64,000 bases of DNA from Aselliscus stoliczkanus (GCA_033961575.1 CM066733.1:138682421-138746420); one strand, 5' to 3'. Counted from the stretch's first letter, positions 13,180 to 24,679 are shown. Made by a program: numbers and translations. The notes: a model not told the origin generated them from the sequence alone.

Positions 13180-13630
13180 CATGATGGCTAAGTGCCCAGG
13201 CTCTCGTGCCAGCCCCCTTGATGAGAATCTGGGCTTCACTGCACATCCAGGTATAACCCTGGGCAAGCTACCTTCTCAGGGCTTCCATTTCCTCATCTTT
13301 CAATACAGCTACCAACCACCATCAAATTGAAGTTGTTCACCAATACTAAGACATGCATTTTTTTTCACATTTTCACATTTCTGAAATCAGACTGTGTCTC
13401 ACTATCAATAGCCTCGTCCAATGAATTGAAAGCTTTATTGTTCTTTCTCAAAGGTACACCAAAGGCCATCAAACGCTACCTGACAGCACCTTAAGTGTCT
13501 ATGAAACATGGTAGAACCTATTTCACAGGGTGTTGATAAAGATTAAATTAGTTAATGTAGTTTAAATATTTAGAATAGTGCTTGGCACTGAGTAAGATGC
13601 TCAATTATAATCGGTTACTATTATTAAATT
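13180..13630 (+). mobile_element. MIR SINE split by a ~180-bp insertion
   Basis: 13180-13330 holds the MIR 5'/core part (ATGGCTAAGTGCCC, ATAACCCTGGGCAAGC, CTTCCATTTCCTCATC). The MIR 3' part resumes at about 13511 (ACCTATTTCACAGGGTGTTG, GATTAAATTAGTTAATGTAG, GTGCTTGGCACTGAGTAAGA) and ends near 13626. The intervening ~180 bp is not MIR and is unidentified; it shows no obvious terminal repeats. Confidence 0.65.
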
Positions 13631-13744
13631 TATGATTCTGAAAATGGATGCAGTCATAAGGTAAAATCCTATTATTATAAACTGTTAAAATGATAGTTAA
13701 TGCAGAGGTCTCGGGAGGTGCAGTTAAATACCTATTCGAAATCT

Positions 13745-13810
13745 GACTTATTTCCAGCCCTTGGCACTGTGCCTGGTACATAGTAAGTTCTCAGTAAGTA
13801 ACTGTTAACT
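13745..13810 (+). repeat. L2/MIR 3' end fragment
   Basis: GTGCCTGGTACATAGTAAGT followed by TCTCAGTAAGTAACTGTTAA is the conserved 3' terminus shared by MIR and L2, here as an isolated fragment 120 bp past the split MIR. Confidence 0.55.
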
Positions 13811-14307
13811 AAAGCAATTGAATGTAGAACCAGCCCTGTTCATGCCAAAAGGCTCCCTACAACACACAAAACATCTGCTATCCCTTTATATAAATGGAAC
13901 CCCCAGTAAGTATATGGCTCTTTAAACCTAAATTACATATAACAGACTCCTACTTTTTAAAGGCTGGGAATGTTTGTCCAGATATTGTGCAGGTTATCTC
14001 CTCCCATATGCCCCCTCTACCTCAGTATCTGCAAATTGAAATCCTGAACCCCATCTGTCAAGACCTAATTCAAATTTCATTTCCTCTAAGAAGTTTTTTC
14101 CCCTCTTATCATCCCTCTTTTGGTCTTCTTTCTATCCCCACCCTCACATTCATCCCAGCTACCATACACCCTTTATTTTCACCTCATTGGACTGAATAAT
14201 GCTACCTTGTATTAAAATATTGTGTAAGAATGAGAAGTGTGTCTTGATGGTCACCGCCAACTCTGGAAGGCCTTACAGAGGCAGTCTGCTTGTATCCTCT
14301 TGTTATA

Positions 14308-14660
14308 CATTGAATTGTGTCAGTCCCCACCTCCACCTCCACCCCACCCCAAATATACTGAATTTCTAAGCCCAGTACCTCAGAACGTAACCTTATTTGG
14401 AAATGCACTCATTCCTGTAGATATAATTAGTTAAAATGAGATTATACTGGAGTGGGGTGGAACCCTAATCCAACATGATTAGTGTTCTTCTGAGAATACT
14501 GCCATGTGAAGATACAGGGACCCAGAAAGGACACCAGATGAAGATGGAGGCCAAGATTGGAGTGATGCATTTAATAAGCCAAGGGTTGCCAAGGACCATC
14601 ACCAGAAGCTAGGAGAGGGGGATGGAAGAGATTCTTCCTCAAAGCCCTCACGTGATATAT
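14308..14660 (+). mobile_element. MLT1-like LTR fragment (ERVL-MaLR)
   Basis: Ordered matches to the MLT1 LTR consensus: ATTGAATTGTGTCAGTCCCC, CAGTACCTCAGAACGTAACC, TTATTTGGAAATG, AGTTAAAATGAGATTATACT, ACCCTAATCCAACATGATTA, GCCATGTGAAGATACAGGGA. It is an old solo or fragmentary LTR with no internal retroviral genes nearby. The 3' end runs into the L2 fragment that follows, so the boundary is approximate. Confidence 0.6.
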
Positions 14661-14679
14661 TCTTTCACCCTCTCTCATC

Positions 14680-15740
14680 TACCCCAATTTAATTACCTTC
14701 TATATGTTATGGCTCCCAAATTTCTATCTCCAGCCTATCCTCTCCTGCAGACCCATGTGGTCAACTAACTACTTGATATCTCCACTAAGACAATCAAAGC
14801 CACTTGAAACCCAACAAGTCCAAAAACAAACATCACCAGTCCCCTAAATCAGGCTCTTCTATCCTGAATGTCATCGCAACGGATGGCACTTCTGTCCAGT
14901 CAGGTGCACAGGACACACACAGGATTCATTCTTGGCGATTCCCTCTCCATAGTCAATGCACCATCAAGTCCTATCTATTTCAACTCCAAAATAATCTCAA
15001 ATTTCTCACATCTCCCCACTTTTCTCCCTTCTCCGCCTGCACCACCCCGCTGTAGGAGATTAACCCAGTGTAGTAATCTGCCCCACAACAGTCTCTTGAT
15101 TAGTTCTAGGCCCTCTCTTGGAATCCTCCAATTTGTTCCACGGCAGACCGAGTAATATTCAAAAGGCAACTCTGACCCTTCTATCCCCGGGCTTACACAA
15201 CTTCTGTGGCTTTCCCGCATTCATTTTAAGATAAAAACCAAAATCCTAACCAGGTTTACAAGACTCAGTGTGGATGTCCCTGCTGACTCTCCCAGCCTCA
15301 CCTCCCTTGCTCAGTGCCCTGGACACACTAGTGCTCCTTTGTCTTTGATGGGAACCATGAGCTGGCCCACGCCAGGGTTCAGCGCCAATGGCTCCCTTCA
15401 CTTAGTTAATGTCTCCTTATCACACATTCTGGGCTCAACACACCCGTTCCTCAGAAAGTCGTTCCTTGACTCTGAAACACTTTTTTGACATTTTGGGTTT
15501 GCCAAGAAGATGAAGCTGCCCTAGTCTCCCTCCTAGCCCCTTATTCATTTCCATCATAGCACCTAAGCATAATTGGTAATTATCCATCTATATAATTATT
15601 GGATTAATATGGATGAGTGCCCTCCGGATAAGCTGAAACCATGCCGATGTTGTTCCTCCTGTATCCTCAGCAATTAAAACAGCTCCTGACACAAGACATA
15701 CACTCAATAAATACCTGTTAAATAATTTAATGAATAGTAA
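14680..15740 (+). mobile_element. L2 LINE 3' end, sense
   Basis: A long diverged L2 copy. Recognisable landmarks run from the C-rich end of the ORF (AAAACCAAAATCCTAACCAG, ACAAGACTCAGTGTGGATGT, TCCCAGCCTCACCTCCCTTG) to the 3' terminus GCTCCTGACACAAGACATAC followed by ACTCAATAAATACCTGTTAA. Overlapping open frames within it are remnants or chance and lack intact reverse-transcriptase motifs. Confidence 0.65.
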
Positions 15741-17897
15741 ACAAATATCCCATATGTGTTGAAAGAAGCTCTTGTGTCATAATTATCTATCATATTGTAA
15801 TGCAAGTTCTTTTTTAAGAAAACATATATATAGTATGTTTTAATTTCCCAAAAGCTTCTCCTCTAGCATAATGGCCATAAAATAAATGCTATAGGCGATA
15901 ATTTAGTTTAGGTTAACTAGATTTTAAATGCATTTCTTCAGCTATGGTATTGTTAGTAGTTACACTACCATAAACAATCATTAACTTACGTCACTGAAAA
16001 TTTCAACTCTGATTAGCTGGTAACTTCTTTCCTACTCTGATTCGAATAGTCCACATCCGAGTAAGTGAAAATCAAGTTAACAGTTTCACACGGGAAGTAC
16101 TGCTGGTTTCAGCACCAGTTCTTTCTTTTTCAGGATTATCAATCTACCTGATATGAGAAATAAAATACGCAAATAATAGGAAAACACAGTATTGATGTTA
16201 CATCACCAAAATGAAAGAGTCACTTACTCACCCCAGCCTTATTACACAATTTCTGGAGTGCATATCATGGTATGATGCTCAGGAGGGAACGGAACAACAG
16301 CCAGCAGGAGCCTCAGGTATGATCTCCACATAAAATTACACACACCACAGGTGGCAACAACTATGACTGATGGGAATACATTAACAAATTTCATTCTCAT
16401 TAACAGGGACAATAAAGGACAATGTACCACTTTTTCTAAATGATGGGAAAATGTTAGTATTTCTGAATTTAGTTTATTAAATAAGAACCTTACAAACAAC
16501 GTTTAATAATCTGTGTCCTCCGCCGCTGCCACAAACCTTGGATGTGGTTGTACAAAGGATAACAATGCTAAGCAATATCCCATAAATAATCATATCTGAA
16601 CACCAGATAAGCACATTCTATTTCTCTAATAGCTTCCCACACGCTCTCAAAACCACACCATTTTTCTATAATTTTAACATCAATAGTGTTAGTTATGGAA
16701 GGTAACTATAATAGTCTCTCTACTCCCCTTCTCAATACCGTCTTCCTTCAACCCCTCATCTTTACTTCCTATTTATTTTTTTTCTATGAAAAACACTCAG
16801 TGTTAAGACTGCGACAGTACTGAGAGGAAGCAAATGCTGCTTCCCACTACCTACATCCTCCTGGGCCTTCCACCCCACTGGGTCCTCTTGTCTTGGGATC
16901 CAGCTCTGAATTTAGGTGCTCCTAAGAAAAACCTACTGAGGCATTCACAGACTAGATGCCTCCCCAATACAGCATTTGGGGGTTCTGCATTAACTTTCAA
17001 CTCTGCAGGCCTGTAGCTGTTTCAGAATTGTCTCCCCAAGATTGATGCCCATGAGGTCATGCCCAGCTGACCTCTTTGGAACGTGATACCCTGAAGCACA
17101 GCTGTAAAAATAGCACTCTATAATGACTTCTTGTTCACCAATAAACATAATGTTCTTTCAATTTTAGAGAACACATTCATGTAATTATATAAATACAAGG
17201 TGAAATAAATGAATGAAAGAGTCTTAACTCGTATAAATGTATATTCCCATGACCAAAAAATGTAAAAATAAGCTCTGATGCATACAGGTTCCAATAGTTT
17301 AGGAAATGGTCATGGCATAAAAACAATTTAACTGAGTGAGCCTGAAGCTTCAGATTAAATCATTCCCACCATGATTTTTAAAAAATATATAAACATCTGT
17401 AAACATAATCATGTGTTTCTTCAAGCACATAATTCCCTACAGACTATTTTACTTTTAAGTGACAATTTAGATTGTTTTATCGTTAAAACACATTTTTCTC
17501 CTTGGTTTAAATGTCTTTGTTAACTCCAAGTCAGCCACCTATCCTATACTCTACCTAGTTTAATAACATTGTCATTCACTCACTCTGGCTTTCTTAATCC
17601 CAGTGTATTTTCAATATGATTTTATTGTAGGTCTCTAAAAATACAAAAAGAACTCTCAAAAATTATGAAGACCTTTGAAGTAAGTCACCTTCATTCTCTC
17701 TTTTTCCTTTTTTTTTTCATGAGACAGGATCTCAATAAAGTACATAAAAGGAAAATTAGAAGGAGATACTGTTAAATGCCCTTTGTATAAAATACCCTCT
17801 GCCCTCTTCCTGATAATAGTGGTTTCCTTCACCAGTTTCAGAACTTCATATTTAAATATTTGATTCATAATTGGGCTTTAAAAAATTTTTAAAATGA
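15741..17897. other. Unique AT-rich non-coding DNA
   Basis: No exon, RNA gene or recognisable repeat family seen. Open frames are under 90 codons with no domain. Confidence 0.55.
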
Positions 17898-18334
17898 GGG
17901 CCGGCCGAGTGGCGCATTGGTTAAGAGCTGGCTTGGGATGACGCCCGGTTTGGATCCCACATATGAGGGCGAGTGACACTGCCCTCTACAGCTAACAGCT
18001 CCACCTGGAGCTGGGCTGTGCGAGCCCCGGCGACGGTGTAGGCTGCAGCCCCTGCTGCAGTGGGCTGCCATAGGCTACAGTGAGTGGCCGGCAGCCAGCG
18101 TGAGCTGCCAATAGCCGCGGTGAGCGATATCCAGAGACCGGCGACTGATCTGCCTCATCTGGGAAGAGAGCAATGATGATACCAACATGGGCCAGTGAAG
18201 CAACGTCCTCCACAACTAGACTGAAGAACAAAAGGACAGCAACTTGTCTGTTCCCCTTCCCCGATTCCCCAACATTGATCCCCTCCCCCAATTCCCCAAT
18301 AAAATCTTTTTTAAAAGAAAAATTAAAAAAAAAA
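17898..18334 (+). mobile_element. Long tRNA-derived SINE (copy 2)
   Basis: Head GGGCCGGCCGAGTGGCGCAT, A box TGGCGCATTGG, B box GGTTTGGATCC, then the GTGACACTGCCCTC block. The body has three 20-bp units at 18080-18099, 18100-18119 and 18120-18139. The 3' part has ACAACTAGACTGAAGAACAA, an extra ~20-bp C-rich duplication before the end (CCCCGATTCCCCAACATTGA), and the tail CCAATAAAATCTTTTTT plus A-rich DNA. Target-site duplications are A-rich and not unambiguous here. Confidence 0.88.
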
Positions 18335-18747
18335 TGAATCCTGCTACAATAGATTCTCATTCGTGAGGTAAGGAATGTGCTTGACAATCAGCAGCTCAAA
18401 TCAGGAACTGTCTACAAATACCTTCTAAGTCAATCCAGGCCCACAGCAATCTTCTCAAATACAGACTGTTTTTTGTTTTTGTTTTTCAGAATCACGTGGC
18501 TCTGAATGAAACACATGTCATAATGTAGTTTATATTATGGAAAAGTTTATCATTATTCTATCCAAAGACCCACTTTTATAAATAGCCTCTTATTTTTCAT
18601 CTACAAATAAATTTCATGTTCAAACCTATTAAGCTTTAGGAAATAAAATGCAATATATATTATCTATGCAAGAATATTAAAGTAGAATTTTTTTAAAATA
18701 TTGATAATTACAAGTACATTTAGTTTTTTAAAAAGACACCCTCAAAT

Positions 18748-18882
18748 TTGGTGTGATTATTATTTTTTTTTTTTTGAGGGCAGTGTCACTGGGCCTCATA
18801 TGTGGGACCAAATCGGGGCCGCTGGCTTCCCAAGCCAGCGCTTAACCACCGCGCCACTCGGCCGGCCCTTGGTGTGATTATT
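18748..18882 (-). mobile_element. Short tRNA-derived SINE (copy 3), perfect TSD
   Basis: A 107-bp element lying between perfect 14-bp direct repeats TTGGTGTGATTATT (18748-18761 and 18869-18882). On the minus strand it has only the tRNA-like head (anticodon-like stem GCTGGC/GCCAGC around TTGGGAA; B-box-like CGATTTGG) and the AGTGACACTGCCCTC block, then directly a poly-A tail. The GC-rich body and AATAAA tail of the long form are absent. Confidence 0.9.
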
Positions 18883-19184
18883 CTTAAAATTAATACAGAT
18901 AAACTGTAAATAAGTATATGCTCACATTGGTCACTAATGTTAATAGCAAAGAATCTTGGTCCTCAATAGAGGGAGAAATGTCTCAAAGAATTACCTAGTC
19001 ACCAGATGTAAGCACAGGAGTTAAAAACATTTTATACATTCTTTGTGCTGGGTAAAAACAGATAATTTTCTAAGCACATTTTAATGTCCTGAGTCATAAA
19101 TAAATATTTTTGTAAAGTATTTCTATGGTAGGAAAGTTAGTTTCATCCTGTAAAGTTATTCTGTGAGTTGTAAAGACAGTCGTT

Positions 19185-19310
19185 CAAACTTTCTATATGC
19201 TCAGCACACATTTCCTTTCACATTCATTTCCTCTCCAAAGATAAGAATTATAGTCCCGTTTTGCATAACTGCTACATAAGGTCACAGAGCTATAGCTAAA
19301 AAGAAAGTCA
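19185..19310 (-). repeat. MIR-like fragment, antisense (weak)
   Basis: Diverged words CTATATGCTCAGCACA, CCCGTTTTGCATAACTG and AAGGTCACAGAGCTATAGCT keep the order of a reverse-complement MIR. Confidence 0.35.
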
Positions 19311-19839
19311 CACACGTAAGAATAATGCCCCTTCTGTCATGTTCTGCTATTTATTTGTCACTTAGTTATCTTGGTACCGCCTAAGTCCTGGCTTTCAAAG
19401 GTCAGGGCCCTCAGAGCTGGCCTTGGGCCACCGGCTCACAGCTCTCCCAGCGGTGTCCCAGGGGTGTTCCAAGCCCGCACCAACCACATGGCATGATTCT
19501 GTTTTGGATTACCACCCCCCAACAAACAAGACCCCATGACCCACATCAGAAGGAGAGCTCATCTGGCTATTCCCCAATTACCAAGAAACGAATCCCCAAA
19601 TACATCTTAAACTTCAAGAAGCAGAAGCTGGATTATTGTTTGAAATTATAAAAGAATAAAATTCCCTTAGAAAAATAAAAGGAACCTAATAATTCTTTTT
19701 TAATTTTTTAAAACTCAGATTTACTCATATGGATAAAGTCATCCACCCCTTTTCACGAATTCATTCACCCATTCATCCTGCAAATATTTAATGAGCCACC
19801 ATAAGGACCAGGAGGTACAATCAGGATAAAGAGTCTGGG

Positions 19840-20070
19840 GTTTGAACTCACACCACCTTTTAAAGTCAAATACATGAGCTTTGTGACCTTGGACAAGGGA
19901 CTTAACCTCTCTGTTCTTCAGGTTTTTTTCACCTATTAAATGAAGAGACTAACTGCCTTGCCTCATCAGAGGACAGAAATTTAAATATATGCGGTAATAA
20001 AATATGAGGATTAAATTAATTCACACATGTAGAGTGCCCAGAGAAATGCCTGGCACTCAATAATTTTTTT
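19840..20070 (+). mobile_element. MIR SINE, sense
   Basis: GTGACCTTGGACAAGGGACT followed by TAACCTCTCTGTTCTTCAGG is the MIR core; later GAGGATTAAATTAATTCACA and AATGCCTGGCACTCAATAAT give the 3' end. Nearly full length, moderately diverged. Confidence 0.75.
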
Positions 20071-20524
20071 TAATTATCACTATGCACTAAAAACTTGATC
20101 AGATTCTAAAGCTGTAATGATAAATAAGATTCTATTGCCTTTTTCCTACTGACAATGACAATCTAGTAAAGCCATAAACTAATTTCTAACCAGTGGTTTA
20201 TCCTCATCTGAAAGCAGTAGAGAGAAAAGGATTGTAACATTTTTTTGAAAATTGGAGGGCTTCATCTTCTCTTAGGAACTTCTCTGTCGAATTTCAATGT
20301 CTCCCTTTCACTTATAATCAGACCTTAAATAGTCATTCACACTAAATAGAAAATGAGAGAGAAAAATAAATGCCAGGCATTTCATAATTATTAAAACACT
20401 TTTCAGTTCTTATCTTATTTAATTGTCCATAGCCCTTGGCATTGAGGTTCACTCCCTCTCTGGAGAAAAGCTTGACTCTCTTGCTAGTAAGAGATGACTT
20501 TCTTCCTACCTCACTAGTCCACAT

Positions 20525-20870
20525 CTCCAGGGCCTGGCCTCAGATTACATCTCTACCCTATTTTTCATGATCTCCCAGTTGTCCTTTAAGCTTCAGCCAC
20601 ACTAACCTGTTTAGAATTCCCCAAACTCCCCATGTATTCTCAAACCCTCCCTTAGCTGTGCTGGACACCTGCTTACCCTTGAAAGGGCCACTGAGGGAAC
20701 TTTCCATTTCACCCCTCCCCGCTAGGAATGGGCTCCACCTAAGTAGGCTTTCTTATCACTCTCTACTTCCCTCACTTTTGCACCTATATTCCACAGTGTC
20801 CTAATTCTTGGTTTACAAACTAGTTCCCTCACTAGACCATGATGTCTTTGAGGGTAGTCATGTCAACTTT
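20525..20870 (+). mobile_element. L2 LINE fragment, sense
   Basis: CTGGCCTCAGATTACATCTC, TTCAGCCACACTAACCTG and the final ACCATGATGTCTTTGAGGGT follow L2 3' landmarks (GCCACACTGGCCT, GACTGTAAGCTCCTTGAGGGC). It is diverged; ends are approximate. Confidence 0.5.
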
Positions 20871-20948
20871 CAATTATTATTTGATAATATGTAAGTAACA
20901 AATAAAAAAGTGAATAGGTTTTTTAAAATGGTCTCCTTACCTAGCATG

Positions 20949-20970
20949 TGTTGAGTCCTTACTATGGACA

Positions 20971-21011
<41 letters not shown>

Positions 21012-21016
21012 TACCG

Positions 21017-21057
<41 letters not shown>

Positions 21058-21083
21058 GGTACTTGGTCCATAGTAAGCACTCA

Positions 21084-21122
<39 letters not shown>
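20949..21122. repeat. Snap-back inverted repeat with (TG)n/(CA)n tracts
   Basis: A 21-bp arm at 20949-20969 (TTGAGTCCTTACTATGGAC within it) is repeated inverted at 21066-21086 with one mismatch. Between the arms a (TG)n tract (about 20974-21008) faces a (CA)n tract (about 21020-21052), so a long imperfect hairpin could form. A further (CA)n tract follows to about 21122. The arm sequence is itself the MIR TTGAGCGCTTACTATGTGCC motif, and MIR resumes immediately downstream, so the whole block sits inside a MIR. Confidence 0.85.
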
Positions 21123-21124
<2 letters not shown>

Positions 21125-21300
21125 TTCATCTAATCCTCACAACAATCTTTGAGGTTGTTTTAGGAATTATCCCCATTGTACAGATGAGGAAAACCGAGGC
21201 TAAGAGAAATGCTATAACTTGCCCAAAGTCACACAACTAGAAAGTGGCTGAGACAATATTCAAACCCAGGCAGCCCATCTCTGAAACCCACACTCCCCCT
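21123..21300 (-). mobile_element. MIR SINE, antisense
   Basis: TAATCCTCACAACAATCTTT, ATCCCCATTGTACAGATGAG, CTTGCCCAAAGTCACACAAC and CAAACCCAGGCAGCCCATCT follow the reverse complement of MIR closely. Its 3' end is the first arm of the adjacent palindrome (20949-20969). Confidence 0.8.
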
Positions 21301-21455
21301 TGGTCGTGTCCTATACTGCCTCTTTTCCAGCCATGAATCCGATTAAGCAACAGAACTAGCTCTCAACAAGAATTATGAAATTTACATCACAGGGAGCCTT
21401 AAATATAGATTTTTTTAAATGACTGACTTGCCTCCGGAGGCAAAGGAAGAACCAA

Positions 21456-21557
21456 GTTCCTTCGATTACTACATACTCTCTCCTATTATTTTATATACTC
21501 AGTGTTGTTCCTTCGATTACTACATACTCTCTCCTATTATTTTATATACTCAGTGTT
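21456..21557. repeat. Perfect 51-bp tandem duplication
   Basis: Two adjacent 51-bp copies (21456-21506 and 21507-21557), each beginning GTTCCTTCGATTACTACATA and ending TATATACTCAGTGTT, are identical. Because 51 is a multiple of three, one frame repeats a 17-residue peptide, but nothing else suggests coding. A poly-A run follows immediately. Confidence 0.95.
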
Positions 21558-22104
21558 ATTTTCCAAAAAAAAAAAAAGAAATGTGTTCTAATCGAAATCC
21601 TGCCTAATATCTAACACACTATTGTCAATAAATCAACAATTAGTGAAAAAATTACATCACAAATCATAGGGAGAAATATTTAACAGTTAAAAATGTCAAA
21701 GTTAATAGTTAAATGAATATAAACCAAAATATAACTGAGGCTATAAAGAAAAAAATAAGATAAAAAAAGAGGTGATGCTATTTACTACATCTTCCATCAT
21801 GTTAGCGCCCATCTTTCACATTTTATCAGCACTTTCACTTAGCCAACCCAACTAAGGGGTTACACCGAGCACTTTGGAGGAGTCTCTCTCTTAAGGCCAT
21901 TCATGTTCACTTCCAAAAACTATTCTAGTTGAGACACTTTCTTAGATGGACCCCAAACAGTCTGTTTTTCATTTTGTTCCACCTCAGAGAGACAGGGAAA
22001 CTAAGGCCCACAATCAAACCAATGTTTTCAGAAGTAAAAACTAAATTTCTAAATTCTATAATCAAGTCACTCATTTTGCCACAAATAATATTTATTGAGC
22101 ACTA

Positions 22105-22265
22105 AGATCAGCTACATAATTTGCAGAGCCCAGTGCAAAGCAAAAATGCAGGATCCCTGTCCAAAAATGAAGACTGTCACGACAGCAGAACATCACACCG
22201 AGCGCAGGGCCCTTCTGAACTCCGGGCTTTGTGGAACTGCACAGGTCACATGCCCACAAAGGGAA
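22105..22265. repeat. Old interspersed repeat, family not named
   Basis: ATAATTTGCAGAGCCCAGTG followed by CAAAGCAAAAATGCAGGATC, then GAGCGCAGGGCCCTTCTGAA and AACTGCACAGGTCACATGCC, matches a repeated mammalian consensus I recognise (TTTGCAGGGCCCAGTGCAAAA...) but cannot name with confidence. The open frames over it are chance. Confidence 0.45.
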
Positions 22266-24656
22266 CTAGGCCCGTGGAACCCCCAGATTCCGGTGCACCA
22301 TCCTAGGCATGGACGTACAGCAGTGGCCTTTTAACCCACAATCCGAATTTCCAGAAAGGCTCAGATGCAGCATCAAAAATCCCGCTAGGCAATCAGCGGT
22401 CAAATATAAGTTACGTTTAAGTGCGCAGAGAATCTTTGGATCTCAAACTGCTATGTAGAGCCTTAGGGTTAAGTGCTGGTAAGAAATGATTCAAATTCAA
22501 GTGCATTGCTCTTTAGCCTCGCTAAATGCCTTCTTTGGTAAATCAATAGATCAACAAGCTTTTTTTAAAAAAATGGTTCTCCTTAAATGAAAAAGGAGAG
22601 TTGCAAATGATTATAATAGTATATAAGGCACCCAGGATGGCAATCTTGCTAAATATTCTTTCAATATTTTTCCACTTCGTAAACATCTATTGTGAACCTA
22701 CTATATGTTTACATTTCATTGGAAAAAATCAATTTATGTCTCACTTTCGCTGAATTCAAACCACAGAACAAAGAAAAAAACGATTCTGAGATCCTGACCC
22801 AGGCACATGAAATAACATCTGAAACATAAGAGATAGCAGCAGCATCTTCATGTCTTCATTCACACCTGTGCAGTGGGCATCTGATGGGGGAGGGGGATAA
22901 GGGCACTGTTCTAGGCATTTGAGGACAAGACAAAATCTGCCCTGGTTTGTGCAGTTCACTGAGAAAGGCAGACAGTAGACAACCCATTCTTTTAAAAATA
23001 CCTTCTTAAGATATTTCCAATTATGATTCTAAGATATAACAGAGGATTGCATCTATTCTAGGATTCTCCTCCAAGAAACACAAACTCCTTCGCTGAGAAG
23101 TAAAAAGTATTCTTTTACCTACGCTAATCAGGACTTCAGTTTTGGTCACTACAAGGGCACAAAATTCTTCTGCAACATAAAAAATAGACTATACCCCCAA
23201 AGTAGGTATATTTGTCACTCAAGTATGAATCAAGTTACATATATCTGGACCACAATTGCAAATGAGGTGTTGGGTCTGGGTTAATGTTATAAAAATTCAG
23301 GTTCTGTGTCCATAAGAACTCCTCACATGGTGGTTTTCATAAAACAGCACGCTAATCTCCTGGTTGTTAGGAGATTTAATTAATGTGTCTAAGGATCCTA
23401 CTTAGCAACTCCAATGAGATGCTGCATAAAAATTGAGGATTACTGTTAACACTGATCTGGAGTAATTGATCCTTATATTAATACTGCTAAATAAATACTT
23501 TCATAACACCAGTGCTACAAATGGCCAACCTGGGTTTAAAAGCAGTTAAATCTTATTACAGAGCAAATAAACATCGTTCAGGGGACCCAATGATAATGTG
23601 GTTACAACATCCGCTTTAACAGGTTTCCTTGTTATTATCAGATATACATACCTTTTTGCATCATTTTCCTATAGGAAGACAGAGGGAAAAAGAGAACCAT
23701 ATAAAAATACTAATCTTGCATTAGATTTCCAGTTTTACAAAACATCTCCACTCACGCCATCCCATTTGCCCCTTTGACTCCGTTTAACTGTTGAGAGTGT
23801 ACTATAATGGATTGTGCTCTGCTTGGCGTAACACCAAGGAGCTACAACTTGCCCTCTGTTCTTCACTTCTAACTCTATTTCCTTTAGTGGGCCATTGAGA
23901 ATATCTGTATAAATATTTTTGTGCATTTCATAACCAAATATGAGTGCTACCATAACAACCTGAGTGACGCTCAGATGGCAAAAAGAGAGAATCTTTGTGT
24001 TGGATTCTGTCAAAGGAGAGAGTGATCGAAAAATGATATAATGTTTAAATCTATAGTGGTTATTCCAAATGTACTCAAATAATCTTCAATTTCCTTATTG
24101 CATATATTAGCTGAAAGTGTTCTAAGGGAAATTATATTGTGCTGTACACACATCTAATGATCCTGTGGGGGGACATATTTTAAAGAAAAATATTTAGGCA
24201 ATGATTATATAAGCACAAATCAGTGATTAGCGTCCCGCCTCAGTTTAACTTAAACATGTAAACAGTGTATGTCCCAATTTAGAATAATTTATAGAATTAC
24301 TATGAAGTACAAAATAATATTTTCCTCTGTGAAAGTCTTTGATATATAAGAAACCTGAGCAGACCTCCCAGTGAACTTTGGCATTTTGGCTGTGTGACCA
24401 AAAGAACAATCTACCATTACAAAGCCTATTCATGAGTCAACCACAGGCATTATCACAATGCCGACTGCCCAGCTGATACCACTCTTCTTTATCACGCGCG
24501 CAAGTATATAAAACACATGAGATCCATATTACTAAATTAATACTAAACATCAATTCTAAAATGTAACTTGAAAGATCATTAATGCCAATCAAAACACCTT
24601 TTGCTTAAAAGGATGAATTTCCTTGCTTGGCTTCAATGGGTTAAGCCTCTCTCTTG
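22266..24656. other. Non-coding DNA without recognisable repeats
   Basis: AT-rich, no exon seen. 23260-23680 is free of repeats I can recognise and looks compositionally balanced. It contains a perfect small hairpin (23354-23376) next to a TAATTAAT homeodomain-type word, so it is a candidate conserved regulatory element. Confidence 0.5.
23354..23376. promoter_or_regulatory. Perfect 8-bp hairpin beside TAATTAAT
   Basis: AATCTCCT and AGGAGATT form a perfect 8-bp inverted repeat around the loop GGTTGTT, with TTTAATTAATG immediately after. Function is unproven; it may be chance. Confidence 0.3.
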
Positions 24657-24679
24657 AAAACAAACAAACAAACAAACAA
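24657..24679. repeat. (CAAA)n microsatellite
   Basis: Five uninterrupted CAAA units. Confidence 0.85.

Noticed and set aside
14308..14660. Endogenous retrovirus with genes
   Set aside because: Only an LTR-like fragment is recognisable; no gag, pol or env reading frames flank it.
20974..21122. CRISPR-like regular repeats
   Set aside because: These are dinucleotide microsatellites in a vertebrate genome; there are no direct repeats with unique spacers and no cas genes.
20964..21240. Open frames of Cys/Val and Thr/His repeats
   Set aside because: Translation of TG/CA microsatellites.
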